From Forficula auricularia (Eukaryota; Arthropoda; Insecta; Dermaptera; Forficulidae), in assembly GCA_024734495.1 (NCBI GenBank), contig JALMQS010000411.1, positions 409,725 through 473,724 of the forward strand: a DNA stretch of 64,000 bases, written 5' to 3'. Numbering within the stretch: position 1 is the stretch's first letter; every line of letters starts with the position of its first letter. Made by a program: the position numbers and the translations under genes. Positions 46,868 to 58,700 of this stretch are shown here, piece after piece. A model generated the notes under the pieces. The model saw nothing but the letters and a program-made list of their open reading frames with translations, did no database searches and had not been told where the DNA came from.

Positions 46868-47680
46868 CTTTTATTTAAAAAAGCTTAGCCCTTTTCTTTA
46901 AAAAATTTCCTTAAGGGAATTCAAAACGTGATCAATATTCAAGATGAATATTATGCCACGTGTTTTTTTGAATTTTTTTCTTTTGTGATTTTTTTTTAAT
47001 CACGCCTCTGAGTGCACAAATAGAATTCGTGGCCCATGAGCTTTATTTTTACTTGTGATTCCTTTAATTACAGCTCTGAGTATACAAATAGGATTTGTAG
47101 CCCACGAGCTTTATTTTTACTTATGATCGAAAGTTAGTTAACCTCCTTGATTCCTTCAGCAGCGTTTGGAACGTGACTCGTTAGACAAATAGTCAAACCA
47201 ATTTTTTTTTGTAATAAGCTTATAAAGGCTTAGTCTCTTTTAAAATGCTTTTAAAATGCCTGAAAGGAATTTTAACAGTATGGGCTATTGTCTGAGACAG
47301 ACAATTAGACCAAGGCTTAGTCTCTTTTAAAATGCTTTTAAAATGCCTGAAAGGAATTTTAACATGGGCTATTGTCTGAGACAGACAATTAGACCATGTG
47401 CTCTTTAATCCTTATTAAAGTTTATAAAGACCTTTCTTTTGAAATGCCTTAAAGGAATTTCTTTGAATATGGTCAATTTATCTGAGACAGAAAAATCGAA
47501 CCATGTGCTTTTATCTATTTAACTAAGTTTATAAAGACCTTTCTTTTGAAATGCCTTAAAGGAATTTTTTGAATATGATCAATTTATCTGAGACAGAAAA
47601 ATCGCACCATGTGCTTTTATCTTTTTATCTTTTCTTTTATTCCAGTATTTCAAATTTTCTTGCTCTTAATCCCTTGGCTG
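46868..47680 (-). repeat. Three tandem repeat blocks next to an LTR-like region
   Basis: Block 1 (about 46985-47128) has two units of about 80 bases with CTCTGAGT and GAGCTTTATTTTTACTT. Block 2 (47225-47396) has two units of about 85-90 bases with CTTAGTCTCTTTTAAAATGC. Block 3 (47404-47630) has two units of about 110 bases with GACCTTTCTTTTGAAATGCC. Block units share AGACAGA and CCATGTGCT ends. No gene. Confidence 0.7.
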
Positions 47681-48600
47681 AGCCCCCAAAATTTGTAGGA
47701 TTCAGGAGGTTAGGCTTCGATTCAGAGAAAAACTTGATAATCTTTTATCTAAGAGAATTGATTTATTGATAAATAGTATAATAACAGAGTTATTGTCAGG
47801 TTTTACAGAGTTAATAATGCTTTTAAGAAATAAATAACAAATAGTTCTTAAAAGAGCTGGTTTGAAAATACAGGTTTTGAAATAATAAGGACTTATCTTC
47901 TTTCTTGTTTCTTGGCTCTTCTGATGTCGTGGTGAGCCTCTAGCTCACTGGAGTTCGCGTAAGCGAAGGTTGCCTGTAGGCCTGGCTCAGAGATTGAGCA
48001 GGCGCTTGTATTCGTGTTGAGTATCGGTGAGCCTCTAGGGCTCCTTGGCGAGCATTAATACTCCGTGGGTGCAGAGGTTTCTGCCTTGGGCGTGGTGAAC
48101 CAGTTAGGGCTCCTTGGTGAGTAGGATCGAGACTGACCTTGAAACTGGTTACTTGGTGGACTTGACTGAAAACGTAACTGCTTGTATGTAGAACTTGACT
48201 GTTGGAGTGTTAGAACGATACTGAACTTGAAGCCTGGCGAATCGTCCTTTATGCATAATCCTTATTCCATTTTTAACTCAAAATTTAATACATATTCTTT
48301 GATCCATTTTTTTCAAAAGTTAAAAATAGAAGAATACACACAAACGTGACTAACCTTTTCAGTTGTCAACAACAAACTACTAATCCAAATGGGCTGATAA
48401 TGCCAACATATGAGTAACACACATGTGTAACAACATAACAAAAAAATTTCGATAATCGAATGTACACAGCCCGCGAAAATTCAAAATTCACATTTTCTTT
48501 TGAACAAACCTCGTATACAACAAAACTTTCTCTGATTTCAAACAAATACAAACGACAAACAACTTAGCAACAACTCAACCATAGATAAAAGATATATATA
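47672..48600 (-). mobile_element. Possible LTR of a retrotransposon with primer-binding site
   Basis: On the minus strand TACA is followed by AATT and TGGGGGCTCAGCCAAGGGAT (47690 leftward). This resembles a proline-type primer-binding site (TGGGGGCTC...GGGAT) directly after an LTR ending in CA. The GC-rich block 47920-48250 has three imperfect repeats around GGTGAGCCTCTAG and GCTCCTTGGCGAG. No second LTR, gag or pol was found and the outer border is unknown. Confidence 0.35.
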
Positions 48601-49799
48601 GATGGGCAACTCCCCCTATATTTTGGCACACTGTTTACAGCACCACAGTGACCTGGAATTTCAACTAAAATAGCGAGCGGGAAATTTATATATATATTAT
48701 TACATATTGGAATTTGAAAGATAATTAAAATCTAAATAACCGGCAAGAAAAAAGTGGTGTTATGTCTTATTTTTTTTATCAAAATAGCTTCAATCTTTTT
48801 TGAGAAAAAAATATAAACAAAAGCACTACTTTTTACTGCACGGTTTAAATTTTTTTCTTAATTTTAAAATAGGAATAAAATTAGGTAAAAATAAATAAAA
48901 AAAAAATTATTTTTTAAAATTTTTTTATTGTTAAATTTTATGAATTTACCATCCATCGGTTCGGAAATACCTCTGAGGCGAAGAATCCGACAAGAAACTC
49001 AACAAAGGACATATGATACAATATTATACACTTCCAAATAAACATATAAACAAAATAAACTCAAATCTTTTAAATAAAGTAAAACAATTCAAACATATCG
49101 CGGGAATTTTCTCTTTGCCAATGGAATTTAATTTAATTAAAAAAAAAGAAGTTTTTATATTCCTTAGATAAAGCAACTTTTATTTTATTTTTTTATTTTT
49201 TAAAATCAAATTAAATTACATTGACAAAGAGAAAAATATAACATAATAATTATAACCTATAAACATGAACACAAATATACATTATCTTAACAAAAAATCC
49301 CATCGATATTTTATATGCACAAAATGAAAACTATTATACACATCTAAACAAATATATAAACATTTTGACATGAGCATAATTATATTATTAATAACTAAAA
49401 CATGTGATTTGAAAACTTTAATTTTTACAATGAGAACTTTTATCTATCTCTATTAGTCATGAAATTAGCGTTCCTAACGAGCAAATCTTGCACTTCTTTA
49501 AAAATCACTTAAACTAGGCCATCTGTTGGTACACGCGAGAAGCAAAAAAAAATTTAACGAAACTAGCGCCCCTGTTCGTATGGGCTCAACTATATCATCG
49601 TTCCAAAAAAGAACAAAGGAGTTAGCAGCCCCTGACTTGTTTCACTAATATATTAGTATATTTCGAGCTGTAAAAGCTCATCTTCAAGGAAAGTACAGAA
49701 TTATAACTAATACAAAATTCGAATGCAAAGGTATTTATAGGTTTAATAAACAAGAGAGAAATTGTTTTCTTTGTTTAAATTATTTTAAGGGATAATCTC
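48601..49799. other. Intergenic AT-rich stretch
   Basis: No gene was recognised. A hammerhead-like core lies on the minus strand at 49661-49687. Confidence 0.4.
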
Positions 49800-50254
49800 T
49801 TTTTTACTTTTATCCAATGCAAAGCATGGGTAAAAGTATTGTAATCGCTCTCGGGGCAAGCGTGGCTTCAAAGGGTCCTCAGGTAAAAGACTACGGAACC
49901 AATGGACTCAATTAAAGTCACAAATTGTAGTATTCAATTAGGTTGAATATTAGCACGTGACGGTTTTGCCAAAAATTACATGGGGTCTCGTCGAGAGGCC
50001 AAAAAGTGCGATTTTTTCATTTAGTGCGTGCGGATGGATGGATGGATGTATGGATGGATGTATGTTATCGCTTTTTTGGCCCACGATTTTTTCCACACCG
50101 TTGGACCGATTGAAATGAAATTGAAAACCTACCATTAGTTTAACAAAATGAAGCGCTGATTAGTTTTTGGTACATATCGGCCCACAAACATTAGTACTTT
50201 ATTTCAGTACTTTTTTAGTTTTCCATCTTAAACTTCAGGAAAATAAAGTTTCGA
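49800..50254 (+). mobile_element. TCCAATGCAAAGCATGGG repeat, tandem copy 1
   Basis: Two copies lie head to tail (49800-50254 and 50255-50700) sharing AAAGTATTGTAATCG, CAAAGGGTCCTCAGGTAAA, CAAAAATTACMTGG and GTCTCGTCGAGAGGCC or a near match. A GGAT-repeat follows inside each. It shares the AAGTATTGTAATCG block with the ACTTTACC MITE family, which suggests a common origin. Confidence 0.65.
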
Positions 50255-50700
50255 TTTTTTACTTAATCCAATGCGAAGCATGGGAGAAAGTATTGTAATC
50301 GGTCGCGCGGCAAGCGCGACTTCAAAGGGTCCTCAGGTAAAGACTACGGAACCCATGGACTCAATTAAGGTCACAAATTGAAGTATTCAATGAGATTGAA
50401 TTTCAGCACGTGACGGTTTTGCCAAAAATTACCTGGAATCTCGTCGAGAGGCCAAAAAGTGCCATTTTTTTGTGAAGTGCGTGCGGATGGATGGATGGAT
50501 GGATGTATCGTGTGTTTCTGTCCACGATTTTTTCCACACCTTTGCACCGATTGAAATGAAATTGAAAACCTACCATTATTTTAACAAAATGAAGCGCTGA
50601 TTAGTTTTTGGTACATATCGGCCCACAACCATTAGTACTTTATTTAGTACTTTTTTAGTTTTTTCTAAATATCTTGAAAATGACTTAACCAATTTTGATG
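50255..50700 (+). mobile_element. TCCAATGCAAAGCATGGG repeat, tandem copy 2
   Basis: Begins TTTTTTACTTAATCCAATGC and runs colinear with copy 1 through the GGAT-repeat and GTACATATCGGCCCACAA. Confidence 0.65.
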
Positions 50701-50977
50701 AAATATAATATCCTAATTAAGTACCTTGGGGACCACAAAAAGGTTAAATAAAGTTTTTAGTAAAATTATATTTTAAAGTACTTTACTCTAGAGTAAGATG
50801 GTACTTTTTTAATTTTTAAATTCTTTAAAATTTATTCATTTGAAAGTTTTAATATAGCTCATTTAGCCTTGCTTAAGTAAGAATGGATAGGCTTCTCTCT
50901 GTGAAATGCTAAAAATTTGGGAGGAATTTTTATGAGTAACCATAGCAACTGCGTTGTTTTCTTATCCGTTACCTTTG

Positions 50978-51845
50978 CTGAAGACATAGGAAATCGATTT
51001 TAAACCAAAAATAGCGATTGATTCTCATCTAGTACTTGAGGAATAATCATTCTATATTGGATTTTTGACGTTTCGGTTTTTATTAGTAACCATTGCTGAA
51101 GACATAGAGAAATCGATTTTAAAACCAAAAATAGCGATTGATTCTCATCTAGTTCTTGAGGAATAATCATTCTATATTGGATTTTTGACGTTTCGGTTTT
51201 TATTAGTAACCATTGCTGAAGACATAGAGAAATCGACTTTAAACCAAAAATAGCGATTGATTCTCATCTAGTACTTGAGGAATAATCATTCTATATTGGA
51301 TTTTTGACGTTTCGGTTTTTATTAGTAACCATTGCTGAAGACATGGAGGAATCGACTTAAAATAAAAAATAGCGATTGATTCTCATCTAATACTTGAGAA
51401 ATATCCATTCTATATTGGATTTTTGACGTTTCGGTTTTTATTAGTAACCTATTCCTGAAGACATAGAGAAATCGACTTTAAACCAAAAATAGCGATTGAT
51501 TCTCATCTAATACTTGAGGAATAACCATTCTATATTGGATTTTTGACATTTCGGTTTTTATTGGTAACCATTGCTGAAGACATGGAGGAATCGACTTAAA
51601 ATAAAAAATAGACGATCGATTCTCATCTAATACTTGAGGAATAACAATTCTACATTAGGTTTTTGACGTTTCGATTATTATTGGTAACCATTGCTGAAGA
51701 CATGGAGGAATCGACTTAAAATCAAAAATAACGATCGATTCTTATCTAATACTAGAGGAATAACCTTATTGAATTCCATTTTTGATGTTTTGACTATTAA
51801 TGGAAACCTCTACTGAAAATGTAGAAGAATCGACTTAAAATCAAA
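50978..51845 (+). repeat. 120-bp satellite array 2
   Basis: About seven units of exactly or nearly 120 bp. For example ATTTTTGACGTTTCGGTTTT recurs at 51061 and 51181. The unit is that of 20165-21018 but faces the other way. Units toward the right end are more diverged and the last is degenerate. Confidence 0.9.
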
Positions 51846-52460
51846 AAGACTAAATTCTTTTTTGGTAAACAACTCAAGCTTAACTGATTAAATATTAATG
51901 TGAAACAAGTGACCGAGAATCCTTAACTCATAGTAAATGAATATTGCATATAATATTTATTTATTTTTATCTTTATCAAAAATAAACCCTACTTATTTAA
52001 AAAATTTGAATTTAGCGCTCAAAATTATTTAGTTTTTTTAAGTTTTAATACTTTAAAATATCTATTTTATAAATCAATCATTCATAAATATCTTTTAGTT
52101 TAAATCTATTTTTTCTGATGCAAATAAAGTGGATTTCTATAGAAAAAATATATTTTATTTATCCACCTATAACGACTTGACGCATCGTTAGTCTGTACCA
52201 GTGTTCTAGTCTATTGGCCAATCTCTATCAGTAAATCTGTAATTATAAGGTCTCTGTGGCTCGCCTGATTCATTTTACATTATAAAATTTAATATCCTTG
52301 TTTTTAATTTTTTATTCTCTCTAGTCCCTCTAATTAAAATATTAAATATTGCGCCAAAAATTTTTGCCCCCTAGCGTGGATTAATGCAACTAACTACTTC
52401 TGTTGGTTTTTCTACTTCATTTTAGGTACACTACGTATCAAATCAGTACAATTTGTCGCG

Positions 52461-52520
52461 TCAGTTAGTAACCACAACATATTATTATTACTGTTTCTGA
52501 AATATATTTTGTGCTTCTAG
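52461..52520 (+). promoter_or_regulatory. Possible SPT5 start site and non-coding first exon
   Basis: TCAGTT at 52461-52466 fits an initiator. The following 55 bases have no ATG and end TTCTAG|GTTAGT, a usable donor at 52521. The acceptor TTTATTTTTAG at 52700 lies five bases before the SPT5 ATG. ATTGGCCAAT near 52213 could be a CCAAT-type element. No TATA box was seen. All of this is inference. Confidence 0.35.
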
Positions 52521-52705
52521 GTTAGTTGCTAAAGCTTCAAAACTATTTTATATGTATATCTCGTAACATCTCGAAAATAGAGATTAAGCATTTTTCATAT
52601 AAATATCGATTTTTTTTTTTACCAGAAACATTTATTTTGAGGTTAGCCGGAAAATAACCAATTTCTTCTTTAATATATATTTTAATACATTTATTTTTAG
52701 GAAAA

Positions 52706-55700
52706 ATGTCTGATTCTGAAGTGAGTGCTAATGATTCGGAAGTAGAGGCTAGCGATAACGAAAGTGAACGAGGAAGCCCTCAGGCAAGTGATTCGGAAGT
52801 TGAGTAAACGGTTACACATATTCAATTATTATTATTATTATTATTATTTCTTTATTAAAAATATACTTTTTAAAAAAACATCATTATTTCGAAATATAAA
52901 AATTGCTCAATAGCAAAATAATTAATAATGAAGCTTTTATTTTTGTGATTAATTTGCTTAAATTTGAAATTGTATTTAAATCGAACAATTAATTACAATT
53001 ATTTGTTCCTATTCAATAAATAATTATGATTAATTATGTGTAATTTAAATATAAATTAAAATTGGAGTAATTTTTGGAGACAGGTTTCCTAACGTTTGGA
53101 TTTCCTTCACTAACTTTTCAAAACCCTGAAGGAGGAGGGAATATCCTCCGAATCATCGGTTTTTGAATAAAAATAAAAAGATAGTATAAATTATCTTCTT
53201 TTTTGGACTCCCCATCAATATCCACTTAATAAATTAAAATTTTAAGCAAAATAATTATTCTATATTCTTTGCGATAGAAAGTCAAAGTATACAAATCGGA
53301 AATTATTACTATTATTATTATATATATTTTTTTAAGAAATTCGGATGATTATAACCTATACAAGATTAATGTATATTTCTGAAAATGATTTGTTTATCAT
53401 TTGTAAGCATAGAGTTATTTTAAATTTACTAGATGAACATTTTTACTTATTTTCAAGATATCAATAAAAACTCGTACGTGTAACGCGATTGAAGTAAAAC
53501 TTTGACGTTTGTGACGGGTATTACTAAAATGATTAAACTTAAATATATCATATTAACTGCACCTGGCTCTGGCGGCCAAAAGTTTGGTACCTGAAATATC
53601 TGCCTATATATATAGGTTCCAGTAAAAACTCGAACGGGTTCTTACTAGTTAAAACGCGTTTCACTGAATAACTTTGTGGAAACTAGAATTTACTGATGCT
53701 GGTTGAGTTTGGTCCAAAGGTCTATAATCTTCATTTTTGACCTTCCGCCCCAATTAGCCCGAAATAATTATAATCACATAAAATAATTATTTTTGTTAAG
53801 AGAAGAATGGTGCAGGTTCTTGGTCAAACATATTAAATAAAATAAAGGAAATTTTTTGGAACTTTTTAAAAAAAATTTTTTAAATATAAATTACTAGGTA
53901 GGTTTCACATAAATAAAAGATCAGATGCTTGTTTAGCACGAGTTTTTAAAAAAAGTTCCAAAAAATTTTTCTTTACTATTATAAAAATAATAATCAGTAG
54001 AGATGTGGTGTTGTGCAAGTGAAACATCTTTAATAAAGATAAGAGTAAATAAATATTTTATTTAATATGGATTTACTATGAATATCCTTAACTCATAGTA
54101 AATCCATATTAAATAAAATATTTATTTACTCTTATCTTTATAAAAATAATTATGTTGCAGATCTGCAACATCATGCAAGATGCAGTTTTTATTTAGGAAA
54201 GTAAAAATCAATCGACATCCTTTTATAATAATTTATTGTAAAAAGTTTAATAATTATTAAAGTTAATCAATATTAAGTAATTTTTAAGGATTTAGGTGTC
54301 GGTTCTAGGTGAAACATTATAAGTAACTTATGAGGAGAATTTTCTAGGTTAGGTTTCACAAAAAGGAAATATTAAAACAAATGTATGTTTATTTGAGTTT
54401 GATTCACTCGATATATAATTTCGGGTTATTAGCCCATCTTCAGGAGTTATATAATATTAAGTATTTATAGTAAAATCAAAGTCATAAAAACTTTAAAAAA
54501 CATATTTATTGAAAAAATAAACAATAATAAAATACAAAAAGGTCTACAAATATTTTTAAAAATTAGGTAGTAATAAAATAATTTATATATGGAACGAAGT
54601 AAAACAGTTCTTGTCTTTATTAATACATAAATTTTAAAAATATAATAAATTAGGTTGGAGTTGGTGGTGTTTCACAAGGAGAAAAATTAAAATACAAAGA
54701 TTTTTAGTTTACTCTATATATTTCGACCTCCAACCTAATTTAATTTTAACAATGTTTCACTATAAACCAACACTCGCGTTCCCTAAATTTTATTAAAAAT
54801 ATAAGTCAAAATCTACAAAAAGTGCAGATTTATAAAGAAATAAACAAAGCAAAGAAAGTTTTGAAATTTTTTTAAATTATAATATACTATAAATAAAAGT
54901 TTCTTTACTTTATTTATAATGTTTCACTAAGAACTCACACCATTCTCCCTTAACAAAAAAAGAAATAAACGATAAAAAAGTTTTAGATCAAATGTTGAAA
55001 ATAACCATGATGTCTTTATAATTTAAAATGTCTTAAATAACCTAAATAATAAATAATTATGTTTTATTATAAACTAGCTTCAAGGCCCGCCTTTGGCGGG
55101 CTGCTCAGGCCTTTTGCTTGTAGAGGGGATTCGCCCTGGACCCCCACGTGGCTGTTTTATTGATGTTTTATAGACGTGTAAAGAGCACTTTCATATATCA
55201 GCTCTTGTGAATTAATTGTAATAGATTAATGAAGAGGACAAATACATCTCTTTATGAATGAATTTAAAAAATTATTTTTCCAGCAGAAGACAATATTTTA
55301 TTGTCCCCTTCTGCTACTCAATTATTCGGCAAAAAGAACCTTTCAACTTAAATTAAAATAAAGTTTTTGTCTTGTAAAAATTCAATAAATAAAGTAAAAA
55401 TCGTCATTTGAGGAGAATTATCCTATTAAAAAATTAAAAATAATAAACTTTTAAAGTTTATTATTAGATTATAGAAAATTCAGGTTTAATTAGGCTCAAA
55501 ATAGGTTTTTTTTTAATAATTTCCAATAGGCTGAAATTTGCTTGATTTCAAAAACAATATAAAAATGGGTTTTCAAATGATTTTGTTTTCTTTAAAAAAA
55601 AAAGAATTCTACGGGCTAATTGAATTTTTGGTTTTAATATTTAAAATATATTTTTATGAAAATTCCAAAAGCTAATGAATTCCTTTCAGTTAGTTTTAGT

Positions 55701-58700
55701 TAGTATAGTTTCAATAATCCTTTATAATTTTCTTTGAAATAAATAAAATAATATTGAAATGAATGAATGAGCTCGAATACAAAAGCCAAAAGGCTTAGTT
55801 CTTTTGAAATGGCTGGTCTTAAATACAATAGAAAAAGGATGAGGTGAGATTCCCAAGGGTATTTTTAAGAAAAATTATTTTTAAATAACATATTTTATTT
55901 TAAATTAAAAATATTTTTTTCATCTATATATATAATCAAAAGCTTGGCTCGAACTTTTTTATTTTTAACCGACTTCAAAAAAGAAAGGTTCTCTATTCGA
56001 CTAGAAATTTTTCGTGTCTATGTTACCTCATATCTCCGCCAATTGAACCGATTTTGAAAAAAATCGCATTAGATCCAGTCTACCTTTCGATTGGTCATAT
56101 TTTTCATAGGTATTAGACTTTTTTTGTTAGGTTTGCTCAGGCCTAACTTCTTTATTTATAGAACCGATTTCGATGTTCCTTTTTTTATTGGAAAGGGTAT
56201 CTTAGGGATGGTGTCATATTAATTTGGGAAAGTTCTGAAGATATGATCACTATTAATAACATCACTAAAGTGGAAAATAAAAATAATTTTGAAAAATAAA
56301 ACCAAGTTCAAAAATTAAATGCAACAAATAAAATACACTAAAAGGTATAAAATAATTATTATCTTATTTAGTTACAACTAAACGACGAAATATTAACATG
56401 AAATTACTTTTTTGAAGTTGGTGACAAACATATACCTTTCATGAATCGCACTCGACGGATCTTACTTAGTACGTTTGGAGGATATGCTTGCTTATAGGTA
56501 CAGTTTGTTTGGTAGTGACTTCAAAAGTAATGTCATGTTAATATTTGTTAGTTTTTAGTATGTAAAATAAGATATAATAATTATTTTATACCTTTTAGTG
56601 TATTTTATTTGTTGCATTTAATTTTTGAAGTCAGTTTTATTTTTTTCTTAAAAAATTATTTTTTTATTTTTCTTTTTTAGTGATGTTATTAATAGTGATC
56701 ATATCAAGACTTGACCAATAATATGGCATCATCTAAAATACACCCTTTCAATAAAAAGAATCATCAGAAATCGGTTCGCAAACAAAAAGTTGGGCCTGAA
56801 CAAACCTAACAAAAAAGTCTAACACCTATGAAAAAAAATATGACCAATCGAACATGGGCTGGACCCAATGCAAGAAAATTTTCAAATCCGGTTCCTGGTA
56901 TATTTCGAGACATGTGTGTGAGGTAACATAGGCACAAAAAAAAAAAAAAAAATTTCAGTTGAATAGAAAAATTTCCTCTTTTTTTGAAGTCGTTCACATG
57001 TTTTTAAATCTTTGTTGCAGTTTTTTTTTGCTAGTTTAGTTTACTTTATTGTTTGGCAAGCTATGTTGGCTAATACAGACTCTTTTTAGTTTTCCTGAAT
57101 TTTCCAATTTTCAACATTTCATTTTCAATTTTTTTTTACGTATTAACATGAATTGGACTATTACAAACATTAAAAAAAAACATTAGCCAAATCGGTCCAG
57201 GGATTTGAGAGATCTGCGCTTACAAAGAAAAAGAAATTCATTTTTATTATATAGATATTCGTCATTTACATACCTTTTAGAATAGCAGAGATTTTTATTA
57301 TACTTTTCAAGTAAGTAATATAACTATAAAAAAATAAAATACAAGCTGATTTCTTTACTTGCTGTCTGATGTCAAAATATTATGAGAAAACACGTGTATT
57401 TTAAATCCGTAATCAGTCTGTAAATTTCTTCTTGTTTCATTGTAGAAATGTTGTACTACATCTGCAACAAGTTTTAGTCCAATAGACTTTCAACCAAGTG
57501 AAACCAACATTAAAAAGAATAATTAATTTCTTGATTAGTTTTTGAGAATTTTTTATTTATATATATATCTATATATAACCAAACTTCTTGAGGATACAAA
57601 TTCTCTTTTAAATGGGTGTTGGTTTTATTCTTTTTTGACAAAACAAAACACATTTTTATCTTTTATTTTTAAAATTATGATGTAGACTCTACTACATTTA
57701 GAGTAATAGTGCAGTGAATTTCAGTAAAAACGCTACCCTTCTACACGCTCATGCAGTGCCAATTTAGCAAATAAGGGCTTGAAATTATTACAATTGACAT
57801 TGGGCGAATGATGGTTAAATCATACATACTATTAATGAACAAATATTTCTTAATTTAAATAACAATGGGCAGTGATAACAATAGGAGTTTTGATTCTTTA
57901 ACTTGATTTACCGATACATTTGTTGTACTATACTTGCGTACAGAATAAACACAATCAGAGGCGTAGCAACGGGGGGGGGTCAGGACCCCTGACAGGGCTT
58001 GTGGGATGAGTAATGATAACGACAAACCGTTTCTTTTTTTTTTATTAATGGAAATGATGGGAGAAGGAGTTACACCAAAAAGGTGCATCATATTTTTTTA
58101 CGTTTCTTTATCGATTGACACTACATTTAATCCAAATATTTATTTGATCATTTGAACTGAAGAGGTAGTAACATTTAACAACCTCTCGTAAAAAAACATT
58201 TTAATAAATATAATAAATTCATTGGTTGCTTATTACTATTTTTTGGTTATTAAGATCACATCCTCAAATTTAACATATGACCAACTTTATAAATTGCATA
58301 AAGATAAGAGTAAATAAATATTATATGTAATATTCATTTACTATGAGTTAGAGATTCTTGGTCACTTGTTTCACATTAAAATTAAAAAAATTAAAAGATG
58401 TAAAAGAATTTTTCAATATATATATTTTCAGGCTATCAACCCATCTTCAGGAAGTACAGAAAATAATTTATTAATAGTTATTTTCTGTACTTCCTGAAAG
58501 ATGGGTTGATAGCCCAGAAATATATATATTGAAAAAAAATTTTACATCTTTTAATTTTTTTAATTTTAATGTGAAACAAGTGACCAAGAATCCTTAACTG
58601 CATAGTAAATGAATATTACATATAATATTTATTTACTCATATCTTTATTAAAGATGTTTCACATTGCACCAACACCACAATCTCTACTAATTATTTATAA

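Noticed and set aside
50038..50064. GGAT/ATCC repeat as a telomere-like tract
   Set aside because: It is imperfect, short, and present at the same place in both copies of a dispersed repeat. Insect telomere repeats are TTAGG.
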